6,608 bases of DNA from Candidatus Acetothermia bacterium (GCA_003535305.1 DOHL01000052.1:1-6608); one strand, 5' to 3'; shown: positions 1-6,588, numbered from the stretch's first letter. Numbers and translations: made by a program. Notes: a model not told the origin generated them from the sequence alone.

Positions 1-459
1 ATCCCAGCCATGAACAGGGAACTGGTCGAGATGGCCACCCATCCCCAAGCCATGGTCGAGATAGTGAATTCGTTAGGCAAAGCATGGCAGCAACACGAAA
101 CCTATATTCTCGGCACCCACAGCGCTGATCGCTCTCATGCTAACTTGTTGCTCCTGCCGCGAGACAAACCATTCGGAGACGAAGAATTTCCCCGCGATCT
201 CAACGAACGTATCAAGACCCGCCTCGGGGAAGGGGACCGCAAAATCGATCTTGACGCAGAGATCACAAGTCCGTTTGGCAACAAGATTCGGGAACTCACC
301 CTTCCCGCTCACTACACTCCGAACGCCGATGAAGAAGCCACCGCAGAAAACATCGCCATCGAACAGGGAAAGGTACGGTTCGATTTTGCCGATAAGACGT
401 TTATCTATGACCGGCTCGGCCTTCGTCCGGTCGATGCTGACTATGAAGGAGGAGGTTAA
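1..459 (+). CDS. cas3: Cas3 nuclease-helicase, type I-E, C-terminal fragment (5' end outside window)
   Basis: This is the last ~152 codons of a Cas3 gene. The reading frame is open to the first base of the window, so the ATG at 10 is internal and not a start. Cas3 is recruited by target-bound Cascade; its HD domain nicks and degrades the displaced DNA strand and its SF2 helicase unwinds it. Both of those domains lie upstream and cannot be checked here. What is visible resembles the C-terminal accessory domain of I-E Cas3: a stretch with YILGTHSADRSHANLLLLPR, then an Arg/Lys-rich segment, then SPFGNKIRELTLPAHY, which recalls the closing 'PFG..I.EL.LP' region of the family. The protein ends in EGGG, codons that double as the Shine-Dalgarno sequence of casA, which starts two bases after the stop. 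Position directly before casA is the normal I-E order. The assignment rests on sequence resemblance plus context. Confidence 0.87.
   Translation: MPAMNRELVEMATHPQAMVEIVNSLGKAWQQHETYILGTHSADRSHANLLLLPRDKPFGDEEFPRDLNERIKTRLGEGDRKIDLDAEITSPFGNKIRELTLPAHYTPNADEEATAENIAIEQGKVRFDFADKTFIYDRLGLRPVDADYEGGG
446..455 (+). promoter_or_regulatory. Shine-Dalgarno of casA
   Basis: AAGGAGGAGG sits six bases before the casA ATG. It lies wholly inside the cas3 reading frame and encodes the final Glu-Gly-Gly-Gly of Cas3, so cas3 ribosomes run over it just before casA starts. Confidence 0.85.
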
Positions 460-461
460 GA

Positions 462-2030
462 ATGACTGACAAGTATCGATACTCTCTGCTGGATGAGTCG
501 CTGTTCCGTGTTCAAACACAGGAAGACGAGCGATCCGAACTATCGCTTCCGCAAGTACTCGGACAGCTGGCAAGCGACAAAATAACGTCTTTTGATGCCC
601 TTCAACCCCACCAACGACAGGCCTGGTACTGTTTCCTGGTACAGCTGGCTGCCGCCGCCCTTGCCGGAAACGGCGAACAGAGGCTGGTTGCTTCCGCCTC
701 ACGATGGAGGGAACTTCTCCTTGTGCTGACCGGTGGCGATGAGTTGCCGTGGTGCCTCGTTATCGAAGATGTTTCGCAGCCGGCGTTCATGCAGTCACCG
801 ATACCAGAAGGATCGCTCAAGGAGGCCAAATACAAGGCGGATATTGTCACGCCTGATGATCTCGACATACTGGTCACCTCCAAAAACCACGACGTTAAGA
901 TGCATCGGATAACTCATCCGGGAATCGAGCACTGGATCTACTCCCTGATAACCCTGCAAACCATGGAGGGATTTCTCGGCCAGGGAAACTACGGCATCGT
1001 GCGCATGAATGGTGGATTCGGAAATAGACCGCTGATGGGGATGTCCGCAGGCCTTAGTTGGGGATTGCGCTTTCAACGCGATGTGGAAGTCCTCCTCACT
1101 GCTCGCATCCGGCTGGCAGAGGAGTACAACTACAATCTTGGCGGCATCGTTCTACTATGGCTCCTCCCTTGGGATGGCACCAAGTCTGGCGGCCTCCCGC
1201 TTGACCAGTGCGACCCACTGTTCATCGAGATCTGTCGTCGCATCCGGTTTGCGTACGTCAATGGCGCACTCCGCTGCTGGAGAACGAATACCAAGAGCAC
1301 CCGTGTTGCAGCACCTGAAGGTATCAACGGTGTTATCGGTGATCCCTGGACACCCATCGATAAGGAAAGCGCTAAGGCGCTGACTGTCGGTGAACAGGGA
1401 TTCTCGTACCGCAAACTGCACGAGATTCTGTTCACCGGGAAATATGCGGAATCTCTTGCCCTGAAAACGACCGCTGCGGAAAGAGACGGGGCGTTTGTAA
1501 CCGCAACTACATTGGTTCGTGGACAAGGCAAAACAGATGGCTGGCATAACTGTGTTATCCCGGTACCATCGAAGGCGATCCGTCTCTTTGGCACTAGTTC
1601 TCAGCGTAGGGAGTTGGCTACCCGCGCTCAAGAGCAGGTCGATATCGCTTCCGATGTGCAGAGCGTCCTTTATCCCGCACTTTGTGCTCTACTGAATGCA
1701 GGCAGCAATGAGAAAGTAGATTCAGGAAAACTCAACCGTTGGACAAATGCCTACAACGCTGATGTGGACGATATCTTCTTTCAACGGTTGTGGGATTCCT
1801 TGGATCTAACGCGGGATGAGGCACGCCTTCGCTGGCAACAGCAACTGTTCGACTTTGCCCATAACCACCTTAAGGACGCGATCAAAAGCACACCCTTTCC
1901 ATCCATCCGCCGGTACCGTGCCATCAGCGCGGCCCAGTCCATCTTCTATAAGTCCGCGCACAAACACCTGGATAAGCTGTTTCAAAACCAAGAGGAAAAG
2001 GAGGAACATGACCATGCCACAAGTCTCTAA
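462..2030 (+). CDS. casA: Cascade large subunit CasA (Cse1/Cas8e)
   Basis: A 522-residue protein, slightly longer than E. coli CasA (502). CasA is the single large subunit of the I-E Cascade complex; it recognises the PAM, helps open target DNA and recruits Cas3. Family signs: an early FDALQPHQRQAW segment (residues 44-55); a Gly/Asn-rich loop QGNYGIVRMNGGFGNRP (174-190) in the region of the DNA-contacting L1 loop; CDPLFIEICRRIRF in the middle; RGQGKTDGWH (353-362), at about the position of the E. coli Gln354 PAM wedge; and a mostly helical C-terminus matching the four-helix bundle. The ATG at 462 follows AAGGAGGAGG (446-455) by six bases, which fixes the start. The C-terminal EEKEE is encoded by the purine-rich Shine-Dalgarno of casB, and the two genes overlap. 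No frameshift or internal stop is seen. The family is confident; the loop equivalences are inferred from position. Confidence 0.96.
   Translation: MTDKYRYSLLDESLFRVQTQEDERSELSLPQVLGQLASDKITSFDALQPHQRQAWYCFLVQLAAAALAGNGEQRLVASASRWRELLLVLTGGDELPWCLVIEDVSQPAFMQSPIPEGSLKEAKYKADIVTPDDLDILVTSKNHDVKMHRITHPGIEHWIYSLITLQTMEGFLGQGNYGIVRMNGGFGNRPLMGMSAGLSWGLRFQRDVEVLLTARIRLAEEYNYNLGGIVLLWLLPWDGTKSGGLPLDQCDPLFIEICRRIRFAYVNGALRCWRTNTKSTRVAAPEGINGVIGDPWTPIDKESAKALTVGEQGFSYRKLHEILFTGKYAESLALKTTAAERDGAFVTATTLVRGQGKTDGWHNCVIPVPSKAIRLFGTSSQRRELATRAQEQVDIASDVQSVLYPALCALLNAGSNEKVDSGKLNRWTNAYNADVDDIFFQRLWDSLDLTRDEARLRWQQQLFDFAHNHLKDAIKSTPFPSIRRYRAISAAQSIFYKSAHKHLDKLFQNQEEKEEHDHATSL
1998..2004 (+). promoter_or_regulatory. 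Shine-Dalgarno of casB, serving two possible ATGs
   Basis: AAGGAGG lies inside the end of casA. It is 3 bases before the ATG at 2008 and 9 before the ATG at 2014. The usual 5-10 base spacing favours 2014, which is why that start was annotated. Confidence 0.8.
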
Positions 2031-2556
2031 CGAGACCACAACGACCGAGAGCACCATCCACAGTGTTGTAGGGAAGATCGCTTACGCGATGGAGAACCAC
2101 CTCTCTAATCGGGATCTCGCTCAGTTGCGTCGCGCCTTACCGGCAGAGCCGTACACCCCTGCTTTATGGAAGGTGCTGCTGACATACGTACCGCCAAGCT
2201 GGACCGGCGGCTCCAAACAGGACGAAAAAGAGCGCCTCTGGGCGCACCTTCTGCAGGGAATGGCGATGACAGCGGGGCTTCACTCTCAAGGCACTCCATT
2301 GGGATGGGCGTTGGCTCAGGCAGGTTGGTCCGAGCTTCGCTTTGTCCGCCTGATGCAGGCGCGAGGAGACGGCCTAGCCAAGGAGATACGCCGCCTGGCG
2401 AGCTTCCTATCCAGCAAGTCTCAGACGGCCGACTGGTCGGACATAGCACAACTGCTGTTCAACCAGGAAGGGGAACGGGCCGAACGCCACCGGCGTCATA
2501 TTGCGCGCAACTACTACCAAGCGCTCTACCGGCAAGAGAAAGACAGCTCTAACTAA
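2014..2556 (+). CDS. casB: Cascade small subunit CasB (Cse2)
   Basis: A 180-residue helical protein of the Cse2 family (E. coli 160). Two copies form the belly of Cascade, bridging CasA and the Cas6e end and stabilising the R-loop. Recognisable traits are a central GDGLAKEIRRLASFL block (118-132), then W and D residues leading into a second helix, and the C-terminal basic segment RAERHRRHIARNYYQALYR, typical of the family's closing helix. The start is ambiguous: ATG at 2008 and ATG at 2014 are in frame, and AAGGAGG ends at 2004. Spacing is 3 bases to the first and 9 to the second, so 2014 was chosen; starting at 2008 would add Met-Thr. The frame stays open back to 1816, but that extension lies inside casA and is Ser/Thr/Arg-rich out-of-frame sequence. 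The gene overlaps the end of casA by 17 bases, implying translational coupling. Confidence 0.94.
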   Translation: MPQVSNETTTTESTIHSVVGKIAYAMENHLSNRDLAQLRRALPAEPYTPALWKVLLTYVPPSWTGGSKQDEKERLWAHLLQGMAMTAGLHSQGTPLGWALAQAGWSELRFVRLMQARGDGLAKEIRRLASFLSSKSQTADWSDIAQLLFNQEGERAERHRRHIARNYYQALYRQEKDSSN

Positions 2557-2562
2557 TTGAAT

Positions 2563-2570
2563 AAAGGAGG
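2563..2570 (+). promoter_or_regulatory. Shine-Dalgarno of casC, fixing its start
   Basis: AAAGGAGG ends four bases before the ATG at 2575. It lies in the 18-base gap between casB and casC, the longest gap between genes in the operon. Its position rules out the upstream in-frame TTG at 2557 as the start. Confidence 0.85.
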
Positions 2571-2574
2571 AATA

Positions 2575-3843
2575 ATGGCTAATGCTAAGTTCATACAGAT
2601 CCACACCTTGACATCATATCCCGGGACACTGCTTAACAGAGACGATGCCGGTTTCGCAAAACGGTTGCCATTCGGCGGAGCTACCCGAACACGCATCTCC
2701 TCACAATGTATGAAGTATCACTGGAGGCACAACGACGGCGAGCAAGGCCTATACCGGCTCAGCGTTTCACACACGGTAAGATCCCGACAGACGTTCATCC
2801 AACTTGTAGCACAACCATTGATAGAAGAAGGATACCCACCCAAGCTGGTAGTCTGTGCAGTCAACACACTCAAAGAGTTGGTCCTTTCCGGCAAGTCAGT
2901 CTCGGATGCCGATTACAAGAAGATTCTTAAGGGAGAAGAGGATCTAGATTCCGTCCTGAAGACTTCTCAGGTAACCATTCTTGGCGAGCCCGAGGTGCGC
3001 TATCTCCGTCAACTGGCAGCAAACACCATCGACTCACTACGGCAAGAACTGGGGTTTCTATGGGACGATCAAGAAACCGAGTTGAGTAAAGAGCAGATCA
3101 AGATAGCGATCGACGCGTTCAAGCAAGTTTCCGAAAAGGACATGAAGCAGAACCTTAAAGGTCTGGGCATCGCGACAGGACTCGATGCCGCTATGTTCGG
3201 CCGGATGGCCACCAGCGACATCTTGGCGCGAGGGGACGCGGCCGTTCACGTTGCTCATTCGTTTACCACTCATGCCGAGGAGAGTGAAAGCGACTACTTC
3301 TCCGCCGTTGACGAACTAGTGGCATCGATGGGTGAGGGCGAACTAGGAAGCGGACACATCAATACGAATGAGCTGACCAGCGGCCTGTTCTACGGATATG
3401 TTGTCGTTGACGTACCGTTGCTGATTTCAAATTTAGAAGGATGCGATCGCAAGGATTGGGAGAGCGTTGATCGCACGCTCGCTGCCGACGTGGTGGAGCG
3501 ACTGATCCATCTTATTGCCACTGCCTCTCCGGGGGCGAAATTAGGATCGACCGCCCCCTATTCCCGCTCGGAATTTGTCCTTGTTGAGGCGGGGACATCC
3601 CAACCACGCACACTCGCTAACGCCTTCCGCAGGCCGGTCGACATGCAGCCTGACCTGCTTGCAAACACATACCATGCATTGGCCAACCACGTTCGTGAAA
3701 TCGACAGTATGTACGGAACAAACGAAGAACGCTGCTTGTCGGCCACCGGCCCTATCGAGCAACTGACAGCTGCGTTACAAGCAGGCAACGCCATTCCTTT
3801 AGCGAACACCGCAACCTGGGCCGCTGCGCAGGTCAGGGGGTGA
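2575..3843 (+). CDS. casC: Cascade backbone subunit CasC (Cas7e/Cse4)
   Basis: A 422-residue Cas7-family RAMP protein. Six copies normally form the helical backbone of Cascade, each gripping crRNA through a palm and a thumb. Hallmarks in order: IQIHTLTSYPG near the N-terminus, LNRDD (20-24), FGG (33-35), RISSQ (40-44), GLDAAMFGRMATS (202-214), AHSFTTHAEE followed by DYFSAVDEL, SGLFYGYVVVD, and PGAKLGSTAPYSRSEF (from 319) followed by QPRTLANAFRRPV. It is about 60 residues longer than E. coli Cas7e (363), mostly between RISSQ and GRMATS. The ATG at 2575 follows AAAGGAGG (2563-2570) by four bases. An in-frame TTG at 2557 would put the Shine-Dalgarno inside the gene and was rejected. There is an 18-base gap after casB and a 4-base gap before casD. 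The family call is secure. Confidence 0.97.
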   Translation: MANAKFIQIHTLTSYPGTLLNRDDAGFAKRLPFGGATRTRISSQCMKYHWRHNDGEQGLYRLSVSHTVRSRQTFIQLVAQPLIEEGYPPKLVVCAVNTLKELVLSGKSVSDADYKKILKGEEDLDSVLKTSQVTILGEPEVRYLRQLAANTIDSLRQELGFLWDDQETELSKEQIKIAIDAFKQVSEKDMKQNLKGLGIATGLDAAMFGRMATSDILARGDAAVHVAHSFTTHAEESESDYFSAVDELVASMGEGELGSGHINTNELTSGLFYGYVVVDVPLLISNLEGCDRKDWESVDRTLAADVVERLIHLIATASPGAKLGSTAPYSRSEFVLVEAGTSQPRTLANAFRRPVDMQPDLLANTYHALANHVREIDSMYGTNEERCLSATGPIEQLTAALQAGNAIPLANTATWAAAQVRG

Positions 3844-3847
3844 GCCC

Positions 3848-4570
3848 ATGGACGTCTTGTTATTGCGGTTCGATGCGCCCCTGATGAGTTTCGGCGGTCC
3901 GATCGTCGACAATCACGGGGTGATTCAAGCCTATCCCGCGTTATCGATGGTCTGTGGGCTGCTCGCTAACGCACTCGGATACGACCACCGCGAATCTATC
4001 GCCACACAGCGTCTCCAGGAACGTCTGCAATATGCCTGTCGTCAGGATCGACCGGGTACACGGTTGCGCGATTATCAGACCGTCGATCTAGGACAAACGT
4101 TCATGAACGATGACCTGGCGTGGACAACCTGGGGGCACCTGGAAAAACGAAAAGGAGGCACAGCAAGTTCCGGCACGCAAATCAGGTACCGTGACTACTG
4201 GGCCGACGCCATCTACACGGTAGCGCTCACCCTCGATCCTGCCGATGGGACTCCTACAATCGATGATCTGGCACAAGCCTTAAGAACACCGGCAAGGCCG
4301 CTTTTCATCGGGCGAAAGCCCTGTTTGCCCGCTGAGAGATTGCTGTTGGACCACGTACAGGTCGACGACCTGCTTGATCCCCTCCGTGATCCGAGATGGG
4401 CCAAGGAAACGGGCACATTCGCTGCCTGGTGGCCCACTCCCCCCGGCAATGCGGTGAACCAGCGACCGATCACTGACGCCCGTGATTGGGCCAATCAGAT
4501 TCACGTGGGAGAGCGCTGGATAGCCACCGGCAAGGTCAACGTCGGGACCAAGGAGGGCGAAGATGGCTGA
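3848..4570 (+). CDS. casD: Cascade subunit CasD (Cas5e)
   Basis: A 240-residue Cas5 RAMP protein (E. coli 224). One copy caps the 5' handle of the crRNA in Cascade and contacts CasA and the last Cas7. Family features: LLLRFDAPLMSFG at the N-terminus (4-16), equivalent to E. coli 'LILRLAGPMQAWG'; PALSMVCGLLANALG (30-44); LRDYQTVDLGQ (73-83); YRDYWADAIYTVAL (114-127), matching the E. coli 'REYLCDASFTVAL' region; and PLFIGRKPCLPAE (from 151), matching the conserved 'YLGRRSCP' turn. In I-E, Cas5 is structural, with crRNA cleavage done by Cas6e. The ATG at 3848 follows a G-rich Shine-Dalgarno-like run (3835-3840) that ends just before the casC stop. The 3' end overlaps casE by eight bases (ATGGCTGA), and the last codons carry the casE ribosome-binding site. 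Confidence 0.96.
   Translation: MDVLLLRFDAPLMSFGGPIVDNHGVIQAYPALSMVCGLLANALGYDHRESIATQRLQERLQYACRQDRPGTRLRDYQTVDLGQTFMNDDLAWTTWGHLEKRKGGTASSGTQIRYRDYWADAIYTVALTLDPADGTPTIDDLAQALRTPARPLFIGRKPCLPAERLLLDHVQVDDLLDPLRDPRWAKETGTFAAWWPTPPGNAVNQRPITDARDWANQIHVGERWIATGKVNVGTKEGEDG
4550..4556 (+). promoter_or_regulatory. Shine-Dalgarno of casE
   Basis: AAGGAGG lies within the last codons of casD (Lys-Glu-Gly), six bases before the casE ATG at 4563. The start and stop overlap in ATGGCTGA, a typical arrangement for translational coupling. Confidence 0.82.
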
Positions 4571-5327
4571 TATCAGCAGTGCTCAGTCTCCCCTGTTCAT
4601 GATCCAGCTGTGGCTTGATCTCCGCCGGTTGGTGGAATTGGGGCGTGCGTTGCACCTTCCAGTGCAGCGAGTCGATGATAACTACATCACCCATTGCGCC
4701 CTACGCGAACTCTTTGGCGACCATACACCAGGACCGTTCAGTGTAGAGAACAACAGTGGAAGGTACCTCCGAGTACTATCCTATGGCTCGCTACCGTTCG
4801 ATGACCTACAAGCGACTGCGCAAGCCTTCGCCGGCCCAATGGTCTATCAAATTCCTGATTGGTCAAGAGTCATATCGAAACCGATGCCCCAGACATTTTC
4901 ACAAGGCACACGGTTAGGTTTTGAACTACGCGTCTGTCCCGTTATCAGAAAATCCTCGACCGGGAAACACCACGGCGTTGGCGCAGAAGTTGATGCGTTC
5001 CTGGCGCGTGTCGGGGAGGTCGACGATCCGAAGACAGCCATTGATCGTGAGGACGTCTACCGAGACTGGCTAACCGATCAGTTTAAGCGCAGCGGCGCAG
5101 CGTTGCCTCACGCTATTCAGCTCAAGCGATTTTCATTGGAGCGTATGTGCCGTCGCAACCACGAGAAACGCCGGAAAGTAACAACGATCAAACGACCGGC
5201 AGCAACAATGACCGGTGATCTGGAGGTAACAAATAGCACGGAATTCATCGAACTCCTGCGTCGGGGAATCGGCCGCCACCGAGCCTTCGGGTTCGGGATG
5301 CTCAAGATCAAGCGGCCCGGAGGGTAG
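4563..5327 (+). CDS. casE: crRNA-processing endoribonuclease CasE (Cas6e/Cse3)
   Basis: A 254-residue Cas6e, longer than the E. coli (199) and T. thermophilus (211) proteins. It cuts the pre-crRNA at the 3' base of the repeat hairpin and stays bound as the head of Cascade. DNNYITHCALRELFGD (from 38) aligns with E. coli 'QLHQGLWHLF', placing the catalytic histidine at H44; Y41, three residues earlier, matches the Tyr23/His26 spacing of the Thermus enzyme. The C-terminus has the glycine-rich RNA-binding loop GIGRHRAFGFGML (235-247). A basic stretch around RMCRRNHEKRRK could contact the repeat hairpin; that role is inferred. Extra length lies in the middle, around the EVDAFLARVGEVDD and EDVYRDWLTDQF segments, which look helical. 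The ATG at 4563 is preceded by AAGGAGG (4550-4556), six bases upstream. The closing RPGG codons supply the Shine-Dalgarno of cas1. Confidence 0.96.
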   Translation: MADISSAQSPLFMIQLWLDLRRLVELGRALHLPVQRVDDNYITHCALRELFGDHTPGPFSVENNSGRYLRVLSYGSLPFDDLQATAQAFAGPMVYQIPDWSRVISKPMPQTFSQGTRLGFELRVCPVIRKSSTGKHHGVGAEVDAFLARVGEVDDPKTAIDREDVYRDWLTDQFKRSGAALPHAIQLKRFSLERMCRRNHEKRRKVTTIKRPAATMTGDLEVTNSTEFIELLRRGIGRHRAFGFGMLKIKRPGG

Positions 5328-5331
5328 CCAT

Positions 5332-6216
5332 ATGTTGCAAGGACGGCTCGGCTTAGAAACAGCACGTATACCTCATGCAGAACGACACGGGCTACTGTGG
5401 CTGGAGCGCGGCAAGCTGTACGTTCAGGACGGCAACTTGACCTTTGTCACTGTGGGCACGGAAACCCTCAAGAAAGGGGTCTACCAAATCCCCTTTCAAA
5501 CCGTTTCCAATATCCTACTTGCCCCTGGATGCACCATCAGTCACGATGCTTTACGCCTGCTCGCCCGCCAGGGAACAGGCCTGTTAGTCGTTGGCCTGGA
5601 CGGCGTGCGGTTTTATGCTGCCAGTATGCCATTCGGTCCGGACCGTTCCAGGCTGGCGCGCAAGCAGGTGTTTCTATGGGCGGATGAAGATCGTCGCATA
5701 AATGTAGCTCGTAACATGTATTTCCTGCGACTGGGGGAGGTCCTTCCTCATACCACTATGGATGCTCTGCGCGGTGCTGAAGGAAAGCGGATGAAGGCGG
5801 TCTACCAGCTGTTAGCTAAGCAATATGGTGTGAACTGGAAGGGGCGAAGTTACGATCGAACCAACCCGAATGCTGACGACACAATCAACACAGCGATCAA
5901 CCACGTCTCCGCTGCGGTACGAGCTGCGGCCATGATCGCGGTCTCGGCTACGGCCACCATCCCTCAACTCGGGTTTATCCATGAAAGTGCGGGGGTAGCC
6001 TTTGCACTGGACATTGCGGATCTATACCGTACTTCGCTGACCCTGCCGACAGCCTTTGCGGCAGTGAAACAGGTACAGAAGAGAGGCTGGGAGAACCTTG
6101 AACGGCTGACGCGCCGCATGATCGGGGAGAAATTGCGTCGAGGGAAAGTCATCTCTGCAATGATCGACGACATTAAGGAGCTTCTCAATGCCGGTGACAT
6201 TGATCATAACTCGTAA
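5332..6216 (+). CDS. cas1: CRISPR adaptation integrase Cas1, type I-E
   Basis: A 294-residue Cas1 (E. coli 305). With Cas2 it captures prespacers and inserts them at the leader-repeat junction by two transesterifications. The N-terminal beta domain includes ILLAPGCTISHDALRLLA (61-78) and GTGLLVVGLDGVRFYA. The helical catalytic domain carries LRGAEGKRMKAVYQLLAKQYGV (around 146-167) and GFIHESAGVAFALDIADLYR (214-233). The metal ligands are E150, H217, D227 and D230; all lie nine positions after E. coli E141, H208, D218 and D221, so the active site is complete and evenly spaced. The ATG at 5332 sits seven bases after GGAGGG (5319-5324) and four bases after the casE stop. The 3' end overlaps cas2 by 29 bases in another frame and contains its AAGGAG (6175-6180). 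Confidence 0.98.
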   Translation: MLQGRLGLETARIPHAERHGLLWLERGKLYVQDGNLTFVTVGTETLKKGVYQIPFQTVSNILLAPGCTISHDALRLLARQGTGLLVVGLDGVRFYAASMPFGPDRSRLARKQVFLWADEDRRINVARNMYFLRLGEVLPHTTMDALRGAEGKRMKAVYQLLAKQYGVNWKGRSYDRTNPNADDTINTAINHVSAAVRAAAMIAVSATATIPQLGFIHESAGVAFALDIADLYRTSLTLPTAFAAVKQVQKRGWENLERLTRRMIGEKLRRGKVISAMIDDIKELLNAGDIDHNS

Positions 6217-6544
6217 TACACCTGACAGATTTCATGGTTTTCTTGCCTCATGTATGCTGGAAGTTGCTCCTGGAGTATACGCGAGCCCTCGCATGGGAAG
6301 AGCGGTACGCGAACGGGTATGGAAAGTGATGCAAGACTGGATGGGGTTTCTTCAGGCAGACAGTGGGCTTGTGCTGCTGTGGAGTGACCAGGATGCCCCT
6401 TCAGGTCTTGGGGTGTTGTTGATAGGTTGGCCGAAAAAGGAGCTTGTCGATCAAGAAGGTATGTGGTTGACCCTTGGTCAGCTTACACAGCAGCACGATA
6501 TAGAGGAGCTGGAAGCACTCGCACATCATGACGAAGAAGTGTAA
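6188..6544 (+). CDS. cas2: CRISPR adaptation protein Cas2, type I-E (CT1978-type Cas2e)
   Basis: A 118-residue Cas2e. A Cas2 dimer bridges two Cas1 dimers and helps measure the prespacer; in I-E its role is structural. The N-terminal beta strand VTLIITRNTPDRFHGFLAS and LEVAPGVYASPRMGRAVRERVW closely follow the E. coli layout 'LLEVRAGVYVGDVSAKIREMIW', and SGLVLLWSDQDAPSGLGVLLIGWPKK matches the following ferredoxin-fold strands. After MWLTLGQ comes an acidic C-terminal tail of about 20 residues (DIEELEALAHHDEEV) with no counterpart in the 94-residue E. coli protein. No DnaQ-type exonuclease fusion is present. The ATG at 6188 lies seven bases after AAGGAG (6175-6180) and inside the end of cas1, so coupled translation is likely. 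It is the last gene before the CRISPR array. Confidence 0.96.
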   Translation: MPVTLIITRNTPDRFHGFLASCMLEVAPGVYASPRMGRAVRERVWKVMQDWMGFLQADSGLVLLWSDQDAPSGLGVLLIGWPKKELVDQEGMWLTLGQLTQQHDIEELEALAHHDEEV

Positions 6545-6588
6545 ATCTCGCCCTTGGTTTATGCGCGCAGTCACGCGTATCATTCTAG
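6545..6588. promoter_or_regulatory. Short leader-like interval between cas2 and the first CRISPR repeat
   Basis: Only 44 bases separate the cas2 stop from the apparent repeat. The stretch is not A/T-rich, unlike many leaders, and no clear IHF consensus was found in it or in the end of cas2. It holds a small dyad (6561-6580) and a weak promoter-like pair: TTGGTT (6554-6559) and TATCAT (6578-6583), separated by 18 bases. If used, that promoter would start transcription about where the repeat begins. If leader functions such as integration-site recognition reside here, they must be compact or extend back into the 3' end of cas2. Identity as a leader comes from position alone. Confidence 0.5.
6561..6580 (+). 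other. Stem-loop in the cas2-CRISPR interval
   Basis: ATGCGCG (6561-6567) can pair with CGCGTAT (6574-6580) around a six-base loop CAGTCA. This gives seven base pairs including one G-U. No T-run follows, so it does not look like an intrinsic terminator. It could be a leader structure, a protein-binding dyad or chance. Confidence 0.4.

Noticed and set aside
391..405. Dyad GATAA-GACGT-TTATC near the end of cas3, a possible operator or internal promoter element
   Set aside because: Only five pairs, within coding sequence (Asp-Lys-Thr-Phe-Ile), with no -35/-10 pair at sensible spacing; chance is sufficient.
73..702. A 209-residue open frame on the minus strand across the cas3/casA junction
   Set aside because: It lies opposite two well-supported genes, its protein resembles no family I know, and its composition (Arg, Ser and Val rich) is typical of antisense to GC-rich coding DNA.
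1130..1631. Two overlapping minus-strand open frames (154 and 158 residues) opposite casA
   Set aside because: Both are covered by casA, have no good ribosome-binding site, and overlap each other in different frames; they are shadows.
1816..2013. N-terminal extension of casB upstream into casA
   Set aside because: It reads as low-complexity Ser/Pro/Arg/Thr sequence from the casA +1 frame, and the Shine-Dalgarno lies at its downstream end, just before 2008/2014.
2557..2574. TTG start six codons upstream for casC
   Set aside because: It would encode the Shine-Dalgarno as protein, and no ribosome-binding site precedes it at a good distance.
6447..6462. GATCAAGAAGGTA resembling an IHF site in the cas2 3' end
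   Set aside because: The ATCAA half fits, but the TTR half is missing at the required spacing, so the match is too weak to call.
6561..6588. Intrinsic terminator after cas2
   Set aside because: The stem has no T-run after it; CATTCTAGGGG follows.
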